This document shows positions 10,657-22,322 of a DNA stretch of 64,000 nt, piece after piece. Numbering within the stretch: the stretch's first letter is position 1; each line of letters opens with the position of its first letter. A program made the position numbers and the translations under genes. Location of the stretch: the NCBI GenBank assembly GCA_025618425.1, contig CM046850.1:23942907-24006906 (forward strand), written 5' to 3'. The notes under the pieces were generated by a model that was given only the letters and a program-made list of their open reading frames with translations, was not told the DNA's origin and ran no database searches. Source of the DNA: Heliocidaris tuberculata. Its lineage: Eukaryota; Echinodermata; Echinoidea; Camarodonta; Echinometridae.

Positions 10657-11813
10657 CAGGGGCGTCGATCCGTTTTTCGGATTTGGGGGGGGGGCAAGAC
10701 AGCCTATCGTAACGATGATCATTTCGCACTCAATTCAATCATCATCAGGGGCGACGATGCGCCTTTCAAAGTGGGGGAGGCACCAACAAAAAGGGGCACC
10801 TACAAAGGGTGGAAACAAGGCGGAAAATATAACTTCGAGACATTAGTATACCGGTACATTCTGATCAATACACAACCGAGGATCATTTTCGACACGCTAT
10901 TGTTTCTATCTTAACATGGTTCTAGATAAAAACTACTACTAAAAAACTAGTTGAGTTTAATAGGCTGATCATTCATTTGCGAGCGAGCGAAACGAGCGAG
11001 CAAAAAATTTAAGATTTATTTCTAACGCTGAAGGCAACGGGTGTTGAATTATCTACAGCGATTTTCCTAATATGATAAGAAGATAATAGTAAATGCGAGA
11101 GAGCGTAGCGAGTGAGCTTTGGAAAAATTTTAGAAAAAAAATTGTCCTCGTTCCTTTTATAATTTAGGAGCACTGCTCATTCTTGTATAATTTAGGGCAT
11201 TGGGCCCCTCCTACCCCCTGCTCTACTGCCTCACTATTGTGCTGATATCAGTAGGGGAATGTATTATTATGAAGCCTCTCTGATTATTTGGAGCTATATG
11301 TATAAGGCTCCTTTGTGGACTTTATACATACCCATATATATACTTTATATATACCAGTATCTACCGATGTCGCATTTATCAGAAAACAAAAGGGGCACTG
11401 ATTTCTGAGGTTAAAATAATAATAAAATATGAAGAAAAAAAATAGAGAAAAAACTAAATAAATATGAAAATTTAAACTTTGAATTGAATTATGTATGTTC
11501 AGAACGTTTTTTAATGGCGTCATGATTTTTTGGAACGCCTCTTAAAAACAGCTTCTCCACGATTAAATGACGCAGTAAAGATTAGAGAATTTGCGCGCGG
11601 AGCGCGCGGCGAAATTGAAGTCTGATCTTGCAAAACCCTTTGTATTTCATTGTTTGGAAGGCATCATTTCCTGAGTTTTGCATCAGTTTTTCCTTATTTT
11701 ATTTTACACCTGCGAAATTATTGGGGGGGGGGGGGAATGATATGTTTGCCCCCATATTTTCTTGGGGGGGCGATCGCCCCGCTGCCCCCCCCCCCCCAGG
11801 ATCGACGCCCCTG
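10657..11813. mobile_element. hAT-like element with CAGGGGCGTCGATCC ends
   Basis: The 15-bp ends CAGGGGCGTCGATCC and GGATCGACGCCCCTG are perfect inverted repeats. GAGTT is shared by both flanks, a decayed target duplication. G-runs lie just inside both ends. The interior carries GAGCGAGCGAAACGAGCGAG (10980-10999) next to CAAAAAATTTA, a module also seen in the element at 34450-35306. Inside the left end is a second start-like GGGGCGACGATGCGCC at 10749, perhaps a nested copy. There is no transposase frame, and it lies in intron 2 of the minus-strand gene. Confidence 0.72.
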
Positions 11814-11931
11814 ATGAGTTGACAATTGACCTATTGTGATCTAAGTTAACCCATGTTTAACTAGGAACATTTTCGAGAATATGGGTCATTTTCTTGTCGT
11901 CTTATCGCCTCTTTCTTTAATGTTCACTGAC

Positions 11932-12116
11932 CTTCAAGAAGAGATTTTTCACGGGGTCAAAATCGTTGCTATGCAGGTGACCTTTCTCTTTATGGTCTGT
12001 TCGTTTTTCAGTGGAGCCATTGGTGAGGACCATCCTGATGTTCCTTGGTTGGTCTCTTGCTGGTGTAGGCCTATGAGAAAGTATGGCTCTTTCCTTGGGC
12101 ATGACTGGTTTAGTTT
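11932..12116 (-). CDS. Internal exon (2 of 3) of predicted peptide-precursor-like secreted protein
   Basis: On the reverse strand a strong acceptor (TTTTCTCTCTGTTCTTTAG) opens a 185-bp exon, which closes at TTGAAG|GTCAGT. Entry is in phase 1: the split codon G|AA with exon 1 gives Glu. Exit is in phase 0, matching exon 3. The 61 complete codons encode a hydrophilic, basic and proline-rich propeptide-like segment beginning TKPVMPKERAILSHRPTPAR. It has a candidate N-glycosylation site (NGST) and a KR pair, and ends DPVKNLFLK. No domain was recognised. If unspliced, the frame stops four codons past the donor. Confidence 0.65.
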
Positions 12117-12210
12117 CTAAAGAACAGAGAGAAAACAATAATAGACTTCCCTCACAGCTAAGCGATAGATTTGGAGATAAAAGCGTAACAGATTTGGCTT
12201 TTTCGATACG

Positions 12211-12239
12211 GGGGGGGGGGGGGGGGGGGGGGGGGGGGA
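12211..12239. repeat. Long G homopolymer
   Basis: A run of about 29 G sits in intron 1 of the minus-strand gene. Its length is likely polymorphic and prone to sequencing error. Confidence 0.9.
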
Positions 12240-12541
12240 GCGGGACTTAAAACAGACACTGTAAAAAAAAAAAAGTAAAAGTCTAGTCATTTCTTTTTAC
12301 CAGATCGCCTGGTCACATTTTCTTAGTCGGATTCTAGTCATTCTGACTCGGATTCTATTCATTTTGACTCGGAGTCTGTTCACTTCAAACCCGAAGCTGG
12401 TAGTTTTGACTAGAATAGTGCAGGTGCCCTTGGGAATAGTTATTCTGGTCGAATCTGACTAGATTCTGGTCTTTTTTGACTAGACTGGTTTTAGAGTGGA
12501 GGTTCATAATGATTATGTAGTATAAAAGAATATGCTTATTG

Positions 12542-12713
12542 CATGGGCCGCGGAAACGAGGGGGGGGGGGGGCTGGGGGCTGCAGCCTCTCACTTCTTTG
12601 AGCAGACACGTTTCATAAAACCTCGGAAAAAGGGTTCGAAAATTGTCATTAATGAGTTAAATCATATCAGCCACCTCCCCACCACCACTTCAAAAAACGC
12701 TCCGCGGTCCCTG
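12542..12713. mobile_element. hAT-like CATGGGCCGCGG element, copy 2
   Basis: The ends CATGGGCCGCGGAA and CTCCGCGGTCCCTG are inverted matches. The interior is the same as copy 1 (8654-8852) but without the CA expansion. It lies in intron 1 of the minus-strand gene. Flanking 8-mers match only partly, so the target duplication has decayed or the ends are not exact. Confidence 0.68.
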
Positions 12714-12889
12714 TGTTGATGCTCACCCTTCAAATAAAAAAATATTAAAAAAATCTTCGGCCACTTCTCAGTATAGTGTAGTGTAAGCAAGGGTGGCCAG
12801 TATAATGTAAATTATATATATATTTATATATAGTAATTACTTCCATATATTCAGAGCATTTGTAAGTATTTTTTTTCTCACAAAGGGGC

Positions 12890-13074
12890 CTTTAAAATAC
12901 AAGCTATATAATTGATGTACTTGAATGTTTTGAATAAAGTTTTCTATTTATCTAAACATTTCTTATCGTAATTGTTTGATATTATGTTATATCAACTTGT
13001 ATATATTTAAAACACTGAAAGACATCATGTGGAAAATAAAAGAAACCTTGAACCTTGAACCTTGAAGGTTACAG
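12890..13074 (+). mobile_element. LINE 3' tail with (CCTTGAA)n terminus
   Basis: AT-rich sequence ends with AAAATAAAAGAAACCTTGAA followed by tandem CCTTGAA units. This is typical of the short-repeat 3' ends of CR1/L2-type non-LTR elements. No RT remnant is attached, so it is a strongly 5'-truncated copy in intron 1. Confidence 0.5.
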
Positions 13075-13287
13075 AAGAATACATTATCTGAGGAGGAACA
13101 ATGAATTCCTTAGCTACACATATTATTTCTCTCATCCAACCAAGAAGTTATCACAGAACTCCTTGATCCAACTCATTTCCTGTAATCACGATTTATTGCC
13201 CGGCTGTAAAGCTGGAGCGAATTCCATAACTTCTTGTTTTAATATGGGATTTTTTTGCCATTAATACGGGTGTGGCGTTCTTCTTAC

Positions 13288-13426
13288 CAATTTTATTGCG
13301 ATGCCTTTCATTAAGTTCGTCCATCTCATGCGATATTTTGTGAAGAAAAGATGTTATTTCGAGGATAGGCATGATGATAGTGTATGCTGTATAGCACACA
13401 ACACAAACACCGGCCATCAGAAGCAT
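13288..13426 (-). CDS. First coding exon (1 of 3) of predicted peptide-precursor-like secreted protein
   Basis: The reverse strand has an ATG in a fair context (TTCAAGATGC) that starts MLLMAGVCVVCYTAYTIIMP, a hydrophobic leader consistent with secretion. The remainder is charged (HKISHEMDELNERHRNKI). The exon ends at ATTG|GTAAGA, a near-consensus donor, in phase 1. It joins to 11932-12116 and 7912-8235 without a frame break, for a product of 215 residues. TTTTTCTCAATTCACTTCAAG just upstream of the ATG could itself be an acceptor for a leader exon. That would place the large AAT microsatellite (13456-13870) in an intron rather than the 5' UTR. Function is unknown; the layout (leader, basic sites, helical segment) suits a neuropeptide or hormone precursor. 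Confidence 0.65.
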
Positions 13427-13454
13427 CTTGAAGTGAATTGAGAAAAATGAGTAT

Positions 13455-13455
<1 letters not shown>

Positions 13456-13540
<85 letters not shown>

Positions 13541-13587
13541 AATAATGATAATAATAATAATAATCATAAATAATAATAATAATAATA

Positions 13588-13633
<46 letters not shown>

Positions 13634-13870
13634 TGATAATGATAATAATAATAATAATAATAATAAAAACAATAAGGATGATGATGATGATGATGATGAT
13701 AATAATAATAATAAAAACAACGACGACGACGACGATGATGATAACAACAATGCTAATAATAATGATAATAATAATAATGATAACAATAATAATGATAATA
13801 ATGATGATAACAATATTGATAATAATAACAAAATCAAACAATCAGAAATAGTAATAATATTAATGATAAT
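13456..13870. repeat. Composite (AAT/ATG/AAC/ACG)n microsatellite
   Basis: About 415 bp of trinucleotide repeats, mainly AAT with ATG, AAC and GAC interruptions. It yields long poly-Ile, poly-Tyr or poly-Met frames on both strands that are not proteins. It lies about 30 bp upstream of the start codon of the three-exon minus-strand gene. Confidence 0.97.
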
Positions 13871-14099
13871 AACAATAATAATAGTAATCCACTAGACCAC
13901 GACATCTTCAAGTAAAAATAGTGGAGGTAGTTATTGAGGAAAAAACAAGACAGGTGATTTGAATAAAATATCGTTGGACTCTTTCTAAACCAGTGGCCAA
14001 AAGGATCATCAAAGAGATACAAACATAATGGGAAAAGACTCAGCCCATGCCTTTCATAGTTTACTGATTTCAAAGCAGTTAAAAGTATCAATTTGAGAA

Positions 14100-14603
14100 A
14101 GCTTAAGTTCTAAACAGATTTAAGTGAAATATCATGTAGGTCTATTTCAGGTTTAGGAGTCGTTCAAAATTACAAATTGACGTTCAGCTTTTGAACGTGG
14201 TAGGAATATATACATGTAGATATATCTTTTAAATAATCACAAATTACTAATTTTAGCTTTATATGTAACAATGTATATACAATTCGTAATTTCTTTTTAT
14301 TAATTGATATTTTTTACCTGTATAGACAATTCTTAAATGCTAATAATATTCTCTACATGTTTTGGGGTCTAATTTATTATGTAAATGTCATCAAAAATTG
14401 ATATTTTAATGCTATAATGGTTTGTATGTTTTAATGTGAAATAATCGTACTTACAAATTGTATAATATTATTGTACTTACAAAATGTATTATGTATCATT
14501 ATATATTCACAACAAAGTGAAACATGCGCAATTCAGCCTTTGGCTGCAAGGCATTGTTTTTTTTTTTTTAATAAAAACCATTATTGAATTGAATTGAATT
14601 GAA
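14100..14603 (+). mobile_element. LINE 3' region with (TTGAA)n tail
   Basis: AT-rich sequence ends in CAGCCTTTGGCTGCAAGGC, a T-run, AATAAAAACC and then ATTGAATTGAATTGAATTGA. A short hairpin followed by a pentamer tail is characteristic of CR1/L2-like LINE ends. No RT coding is left. The upstream limit is approximate. Confidence 0.5.
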
Positions 14604-16173
14604 GGGCATCGAATGCTTTGCATAAGTCAGAGATAAAAGTTCGTGTAAGTGTTTACACGGAGTGTACCACAAATCGTTATACCAAACAATTATATATCAT
14701 TACTAACCTTTTTCATAGTTATCCGTCGGTTGATGTAGCAAAAATGCATATCCACTAATATTCACGTTCAGTACTAATTAAAGTGCAAGTTTGACGAAAT
14801 ATTTCATCGTCATAGCTAGCAACTCTTAGATTCAGGGTGATAAGATTTTCATTTTTCACCAACCAAAATCATGATTTATTTGCATTTTTATATAAAACGA
14901 CAGATTGATTTTGGTCGCGTAAATTTCATTAACTTTATTTGCATAAGCATCTGCAAATTGCAACCGTTTGTTTGATTTAAACATATTGGAAAGTGTCGGG
15001 GAAGCGAGAGAGGAACAGAGAGAAGGGAAAATATGAAGAGAAGGAGGAAGAGGGAGAGATAGATTAAGAGTGAGAGAGAGGGGGGGGGGGGGAAAGATAC
15101 GTGTATTGTGGGAAGAATAACATGAAAAACGAAAGAAGATCAAAAGATCAAAGAGAGAGAGAGAGAGAGAGAGACGGGGAGGAGTGAGATAATAAAAGAA
15201 GACGAGAAGTGCATGGGTAGCTAGGAATTGAAGAAAACGCATTCATAAGTAATCTTCCTATACTCTTACTATAGCCATAAGTATTGCAACACACACACAA
15301 AACGAAACTAGGAGTGGACTAATTTTAGGCTTGTACTGCAAAGAGTTTTTAATGAGTCTCTGTTCCGCTATTCTCCATTTAATAGTCAGTTTCTTGTGAT
15401 GAACATACTGGAATTCACTTTCACAACCCTTCTTTTCAAACATTTCTCATATTTTGTTGGATTACCATGACCTCTGACAATGGTGCGCATCCTCCTTGGA
15501 AATGTCTTGGCCTCTGGGCGTGGTCATTTTTATGCGCCCTATTCTCGGTAGTTTATGGGCATTGCCTCTTTGCTTAGATTGTATGCAAACCCTGTAAACA
15601 ATTATTTGGAGGCAAATATTAAACCATATCATGATTTGGGTCAACGATACACCCAGCTCTCAAGATGGCGATTTGTTGCCTTTGCTCGTTTTGTCAGTTC
15701 CGCTGTCTTTAATGGGCCATGACTGTGTCTGGTGCTCGACTACTGGCCTTAGAACAGAAAAAGTGCAAGGTCTATACCTTCCTTTTAAACATGATAATTC
15801 ACCATTATTCCAATGGGTGTGCACTAATAAACGACATTATAATATAGACAGGTCTATTAGTCACATAGGCATCAATTTTTGCTAAGTTGCAATACGTATG
15901 GCTAGTGAGGGTAGTCCTCATTTTCTATTCTCCTTAACACGAGATAATATCTTTTCTTGTTTTGTTTTTCTTTCTTTCTTGAAATATCAGTTAGCTTTGT
16001 ATGCCTCATCTCACCTTTCAACGAATTATAGAGGAAATTTAGGAAAAATCAGTTCAGTATAATCTTATTCCTGGAGGTCTATTTTTACGCAGCCTTCTAA
16101 TAAATATAGGGCAACACCCAATGCTGTTTTTAATAACATAATGGATCTAAAGTCATAAACCTATCATTGGGTA
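14604..16173. other. Unassigned stretch with purine tracts
   Basis: Purine-rich DNA at 15000-15190 includes a G run and a (GA)n tract (15148-15173). No exon or known repeat was recognised in the remainder. Confidence 0.4.
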
Positions 16174-16426
16174 CATCCGGCCCGTGTCCCCCTCCCTTTG
16201 AAAGAAAAGTATGCATTGTGGCCCCCCTTTTTTTAGGAGAGAAACTTTTTTTTTTGGCTTGTCAGAAAATTATGGAGGGGAACGGGACCCCCATAACCCC
16301 CCTCCCCCCCCCCCCCCCCCCCCACTGAGCGGCTTTTCGAGAAAAAATACGGGTCTCCTTTTTCGAAAAGTTGAAAAACCTGCATTTGTGTGCCCCCTCT
16401 TATACAAAATCCTGGATCCGCCCCTG
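16174..16426 (-). mobile_element. hAT-type G-tract MITE with perfect 8-bp TSD
   Basis: This is the same family as 27716-28073, in reverse orientation. Shared parts are TTGTCAGAAAATTATGGAGG, the C-run before CACTGAGCGGCTTTT, and the end CCTGGATCCGCCCCTG. The 8-bp direct repeat ATTGGGTA flanks it at 16166-16173 and 16427-16434. The left end has lost the family's terminal CAGTGGCGG bases. Confidence 0.87.
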
Positions 16427-16670
16427 ATTGGGTACAAAAAGAGGAGAAGGGCCAAACTCCATTACAAAAGTTTTGGAGTTATTGTTTTTCAAAATTCATA
16501 TTTTGATAAGTTTTTCAGTTTAAGAAACAGAACGTTCCTACCTTCAGGGAACGTAGATATGTCGATATATACAAGGGCGTTGCTAGAACATTTTAAATGG
16601 GGGGGGGGGGGGGGGGCGACAAGATCACCTCGAAAAAAAGAGATGAACATGTACGTTTTTCTACATTTTA

Positions 16671-17160
16671 AAGAGAAGGTTGAGTTCTGGGAAAGATAAA
16701 AAATAATCTGTCAGCTTTCTCATTCCGTTTATGTCATTTTGGAAGAATATCATAGTAGAAATGTCACCTGAAAATGATTGCTCTTCAAATGCCCTCATAT
16801 CTGATATGATGAGAAATAGCTGAGGTGTTCGGCCGAAACACTCATGCCATTTGTGTGTATGCAGTCCCATATACCTATTTCTGTGTGCAGTGGATGTACT
16901 TTTGATGATTCCAAAACCTCATAGTTGATTATACACCAATTATTATGCAGGCGCGGTGGACAGGGTGGAACGTCCGGCTCGGACAATGGAAGTGGGAGGG
17001 GGGGGGGGCACATTTTATTTGGCGGATAAAATACATTGTTTAAGCCCTACGTTCCGCCGCCTCTGTTCTTATGTAGACATGATCAACCTTATCCAATTGC
17101 TTTGAGACAGTTTCTTTCACAATGCAATCGCATGAACAAAAATCAACTTTTTCTTTATAC
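16671..17160 (+). repeat. Foldback dispersed repeat, copy B (interrupted)
   Basis: Matches copies A and C: GGTTGAGTTCTGGGAAAGAT at the left, GCTGAGGTGTTCGGCCGAAA in the centre and CCAATTGCTTTGAGACAG at the right. A 118-bp hAT-like insertion occupies 16948-17065. About 100 bp upstream (16575) lies GGGCGTTGCTAGAACATTTT plus a G-run, a broken end of the CAGGGGCGTCGCTAG element type. Confidence 0.7.
16948..17065. mobile_element. Very short (118-bp) hAT-type MITE
   Basis: The ends CAGGCGCGGTGG and CGCCGCCTCTG form imperfect inverted repeats. Flanking octamers are TTATTATG and TTCTTATG (7 of 8 identical). Copy A of the host repeat has ATTCTTATGTG uninterrupted at the same place, which directly shows the empty site. 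The interior is mainly a G-run. Confidence 0.8.
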
Positions 17161-18449
17161 GGTGTATGTATCTCTATAATTATGTGGGGCAGGGAAATGA
17201 AAAAGTTAAATCACCATTTTTTTTTCAATAATCTCCTCTTATATCATCAGATTATGTACGGTACATTAAGCAGCATTAACGAAGTGAAAAATAAAGGATG
17301 AAAATAACCACAACGACTTCGAGTGCAGAAATTACGAAGCTTAAAATGACAACCACATACAAAATGGAGATAGGAAGTGGTAAGGAACAAAAATAATGTT
17401 TTTCATATGTGCGGATTCTTATTATTTATATTCTATTCATTATTCATTTTCCTGCTATATATAAACAAGTCAATCAAAACCTGCCCGAACAAGAAAAATA
17501 ATAAATAGCCCTAGAAAAGATATAATACATTGATGTCGTTTAAATCTGTTGTAATCTTATCGCCCGGTAATGAGGGAGATACAGAAATCATTAAAACAGC
17601 AAATCTTTTGACATATTCTCTCGAAAGGAGATTTTGCAAATAAATAGCGGTATTGAACAAATACAGGCCTACGCTATGCTTAAACAGATAATATTTATGG
17701 TAATTACATTAATTACTCGAAATCCGTCTTCGAATGAACTGGCAAATTCGATGACAGGGCTTTGAGGTAAAGATTTAGAGTACTAAGTTATTGTAGTGTA
17801 CAAAAGACAACGATGCAGTCCACTTCATTTCAAATGCTTATTGTCCATCTCTGGAAATTCTTCTCGTATACATGCAATATACAAAAGGAAATATAACTAA
17901 TCACACAAATAAGACAAACTGGTGAAAATTGCGATGTAACACATGAAAGTGCTTATAGGTTAACAAGTACATTGAATTTTTTAATAACGAAGGACAAATA
18001 GTACAAAATAATAATTGTTATAATTTCATCATTAATCCACAGTAACAATAACATGAGTTGATACAATTCACCATCTTTTTTCCCTATAATTGTACAATGA
18101 AGGGAAAATTTAAACATTTGAAATATGTGTTGTTGGAACGTTATCAGGCGGCGTTCAGGATCCTCTCTCTACTATAAAAATTTCAGTCAGAAAACTTCGG
18201 GGGCCTCATGGTAAAGTCCCCTAATTCGGTGTTTAGGAAAACTGTGTGGAACCTGTAATCAGCTATGTTGTTTCTTTATTCATTTTGCTTCTTGGAGGAA
18301 AAAAAAATACTATATGACGTCGACACCCCATTCAAAATGCTGTAGCACCGCTTTGGACTTTAATTTATCAGAGATAGCTTTAAAAAATATTGATGCGATA
18401 TATGTAGTTAGGTAGAACTAAGTAATTCTATTATATTCTAGTAAAAATA
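17161..18449. other. Unassigned AT-rich stretch
   Basis: No coding exon, RNA gene or repeat family was recognised. Confidence 0.4.
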
Positions 18450-18833
18450 CACTGTAAAAAATATTGCCGTTTTTCACGGGAATTTCCTGGCAGTCAGGAT
18501 GCCGGGAATGCCCCCTTTTCCACAGTTTTTTTTTTTTTTTAAACCGGAAATCAGCATATATTTACAATAAAATTATTCCTTGAAAGATTGCATGATAAAA
18601 CCCTGAAAAACTAAACCTACCATTCAAATTCTCCACCATGAAAAAAAATCGCTGATACTTCACTACAAATTATGTAAATTTATAATAAAATTAAGTAAAT
18701 ATATGCTGATTTCCGGTAAACCAACAAACTTGCTGTTGTTTTACAGGAAAAGACTGTGGAATTGAAATAACGGCAATAACTTGTAATTTCAAGGGCTAAA
18801 AAAACCTGTAGTTTTACAGTTATTTTTACAGTG
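18450..18833 (+). mobile_element. MITE with CACTGTAAAAA ends
   Basis: Starts CACTGTAAAAAATATTGCCG and ends AGTTATTTTTACAGTG, with TA on each side. It is the reverse-orientation relative of 2879-3281. Inside, ACCGGAAATCAGCATATATT near 18543 recurs in inverted form as AATATATGCTGATTTCCGGT near 18699, so this copy holds an internal palindrome that the other lacks. Confidence 0.78.
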
Positions 18834-20299
18834 TACGGTTAGTGCATTATACTAGACATTTAGGCACATGCTTCTTGACCATGTTGACCAGAAATTAATT
18901 GTAATAGCTAACAAAAAAAAAAATAATAATAATAAATAAAGTATAATCATGATAATTAGCAAAGATATGATTTTTTTTCAGTAGAAAAATTCATATAATT
19001 TTTGAAAAGCATTAATGAGCATTTTAATTTTTTGTTTAAAGTTGTAAACGGGCATTTTATTTATCCTCAGTGATATCATAATATAGGAAAATATTATCAG
19101 TTTATTGGATGCTTTTAAGAGCGAAACAATATACCCTAATTTCTTATTTCACCAAAGAGTTACTAACATGACTATTACAGCGTAAAACTGGTTGACCCTT
19201 ACGATCACATTCGCGTTTGTTATTGGTAGCATATTCTTATTTAAAAGCATTTAAAACAAAAAATAATGGTTCTTATTGCGCTTTGTGCTAAATCAATCAG
19301 AAGAAGAGCCTTAGGCAACGACCTCTGTGTGATAAAAGGCTGCGAACTATTGATCAGATTGCGAAACTAAATCTTATATATAATACCCTGCCGCCTTATA
19401 CAGGGGCAGTAATTGGCATTAAGCCCAAACTAATCATTACCAATAGATATTAATCAAATCATTGTTGTGTATGTCAATAGCAATGTCGGCACAATTTATT
19501 TAGCTATGACGCAAGCAGGTCTGACTAGGCTATGGCGTTTTATGTGAACGAGTGAAAAGACCATTATTCGGGTAGGTGGTATACCTTTTAGAAGTATGTT
19601 TGCTCTGTTCCTAACCTTATTTGCAGTGTCCGATATGGACATTATTCAACAGCGGAATGTCAAAGGTAAATTTGTGTTTTTTGTTTAGCTGACAAAAGAC
19701 TACCACAATAATAAAATAATGAACAAAATCGATGTCCTCTACATAATTTATTATTAGTGTTGAATGTTTTTGCTGAATTATTCGAAACGATTGAATTTTT
19801 GGGGGTTTGAAATATCATTATCTTGGTTCCGAAAATTAAACATACACCCCCAAATGCACTTAAAGGGGAAGTCCATCTTGATATCAAATTAGTCTTAAAA
19901 GTGTGGTATTCCTCTCCGTGGCTATTGATAAACGAATAGGGCCCTTTTTCATTGGGGGGGGGGGGGGGTAGATGTATAAAACCACGTGTACATGTACAAT
20001 AGCATAGTTAGGAACACGTTCAACCTTTTTTATTTGGAGAAGAATGGAAATCACGGGGGTTCCAATAGATGTGTTTGGCCGATCATAAATTTTTAAATTT
20101 AACTTTCTTTCCTAGTGTGGGGGCCTGTCCCGAAATAGTCACCCCATTTTACATATGAAATTCGACCCCTTAAAGTCACATAGACCATCCATGTCATTCA
20201 CAAAAAGCTTGTCAGCTCGAACGAAGCCGCCGGATTTGGCCCCCAGAGCCCCCAAAAGGGCCCCAAAGTCGGGTCGATATCAACCCATCTAACATTATG
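18834..20299. other. Unassigned AT-rich stretch
   Basis: No exon was recognised. CTTAAAGGGGAAGTCCATC near 19859 resembles one arm end of the TTAA-flanked foldbacks, but I found no matching second arm. Confidence 0.35.
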
Positions 20300-20525
20300 C
20301 GCCAAACTTTGTCAGAAGGAAGGTGTATGACATTACCAAAACACAAAAAACTGACACAATTTTCCGTCGGGATGGGTTGTCAGACCGCCCCTAAATATTG
20401 GGGGAAATTTTTCCCCTTAAGGCCTACGGACCAAATTTTGTCAGAAGGAAAAGGTATGGGTTTATATCGCAAAATTATAAAAACTGACAAAAGTTTCCAT
20501 CGGAAAGGGGATGTAACACGCCCCT
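20300..20525 (+). repeat. Two imperfect tandem units of about 126 bp
   Basis: CCAAACTTTGTCAGAAGGAA near 20303 and CCAAATTTTGTCAGAAGGAA near 20430 open two units. Each continues with ACTGACA and a TTTCCRTCGG motif and ends with CGCCCCTRAA. The units are non-coding. Confidence 0.6.
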
Positions 20526-21589
20526 GAAAAAACACCAAAGTGTCCTTAAAGCTTTGCTGCCCAAAATGCTCTGGATATATACATCCTCTACAGAGAAAAA
20601 CCCTTTTTTGGCATTATAACCTTAATAACTCTAATGTGTGTAATTCAATTCGGGTCAAATGTACATAGTACAGTCTAGAGTATTGTAAATTTCTTGGTGT
20701 GCAATTTGGTGTCAAATGATAATTTCAATAATAAGTTATCAAATTGTGAAAATTGTATTGCTTTCTCAAAAGTAGTTAATAATATTGTCAGGATTATATG
20801 TAAAAACTCCAATTGTCCATCTGCGTCTGTCTGACAAGGCATAATAGAGAGCTTGCAAGGTATTTCTGTAATTAACACATGAATGGTAAATTTCAACATA
20901 GCAGCCACATAGCCCAGATACTTAACAAGCCCCTCTATTATGTCTTGTCAAACAGGTGCAGAAGGACAATGGGTGTGTTTACATAATCCTTTCGCCTTTC
21001 TTCGCAAGAATGTTCTCCCGGTTTCTCCAGCATGGAACTGTCACCATCGATGGCCCACAATTCTCCGTATCGCATATAGCTCTACGAATCCGAACGCATG
21101 CGGCGCTCTAATTTTTGGGCATGTGATTGCTGACAACTGAGCTTCCGGGTCCGGCCGGAGCGTCATTGACAATGTGTTAGAAGACGTGGTCAGCCTAGCA
21201 AAAACTCCCTTTTGTTCCTAATCTAGCAAATAATCGTGTTTTTATACAGTTGATATTTAAATGGGATTCTTCTGTGAATTGTGGGATGTTGAGCCGAAGA
21301 TGCAAAATGTGTTTTCAGCAGAACAATCACGCACGAAAAAAGCAAGGAAATATCAGTGTATGCTCACTATAGCTATAGACTGGAACCGGAAATATATGTG
21401 CCAACATCGTTGTCCCCGATATCGGCATCGGGAGCTGATATAGGCTGATATCGGCTATATGCGATAGGGAGAATTTCTTTCATAGATAGTGCCAGTCCAT
21501 TCTTCTACAGGTGAATTGTCTTTGAAATTAATCAGTTTGCTCCTCCGAGTCTGATGCCCTTGCTCTACGAAAGCAGGGATTTAAACGGG

Positions 21590-22265
21590 ATTCCATTCAA
21601 CTCAGTTCAATGCAATTCAATTCACATTTATTCGGCAAAAGATAAAGATCAGAATGAAATAATTACAAATACAATATAATGAATTACATGCCCCGATTGC
21701 TAAAAAAGTTAAAAACTTGTACACAAGCAACCCCAAACATTACAAATGCAGATACAATACAATACAATACAATACAATACAATACCATGATAATGAATAC
21801 TGAAAAATATATATAAGTAGAAAAATAGGAAATTTTAACAGATAAATAATAAAAAATAGTTTGAATCAATTATATATTTCAATAAAACGTGCACTGTATC
21901 AAATCAGTAAGTGGCGAGTATTGTTCTTTTCAATATCATTTAAAATGCGTTATAACTCTTATCACCCTTCAAATGGTTATAGAGTTCCATAGAGGTCCTT
22001 GATATCTAATAGATTTATTTTTCAAGAATGAGTTAGTGAATTTCGGTAGATGGAAGTCATCTTTTTTTCTTGTATTTAATGAGTGGACATCTGAGTTCAA
22101 ACGAAGACTGTCATCAAATGTTACTGACACCATATCATTTTTAAGTTTGTAAATGAACAATAAAGTATTTTGAGAAAGAATATCTGGACGTTTAAGTAAT
22201 TTCAAACACTTAAACAAGGGAGAGGTGCGCGCCCTGAAGGATGCTATTGTGTTAACAGTTAACAT
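21590..22265 (-). mobile_element. 5'-truncated LINE with RT C-terminus
   Basis: The reverse strand encodes a conserved LINE RT C-terminal segment. It includes TSPLFKCLKLL, then NTLLFIYKLKNDM, LNSDVHSLNTRKKDDFHLPK and SIRYQGPLWNSI (about 21969-22250). The element's 3' end lies at about 21600 with CCGAATAAATGTGAATTGAA, a TTGAA-type tail. An (AATAC)n tract sits in its 3' region (about 21754-21785). The upstream edge near 22265 abuts a short repetitive stretch. It is a non-functional fragment. Confidence 0.82.
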
Positions 22266-22322
22266 ACTATACTATTGTACTATTGTGATACTACTGTGTT
22301 ACTATTGTGTTAGCAGTTAACA
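22234..22322. repeat. Short imperfect repeat cluster at LINE edge
   Basis: GTTAACAGTTAAC, then reiterated CTATTGTG/CTACTGTG units, then AGCAGTTAAC. The two GTTAAC-rich flanks and the decanucleotide units look like local expansion at the truncated LINE boundary. Confidence 0.45.

Noticed and set aside
13193..13841. Long hydrophobic poly-Ile/Leu/Tyr frames on the reverse strand
   Set aside because: They translate the AAT-type microsatellite. Only the non-repeat end (13288-13426) is kept as an exon.
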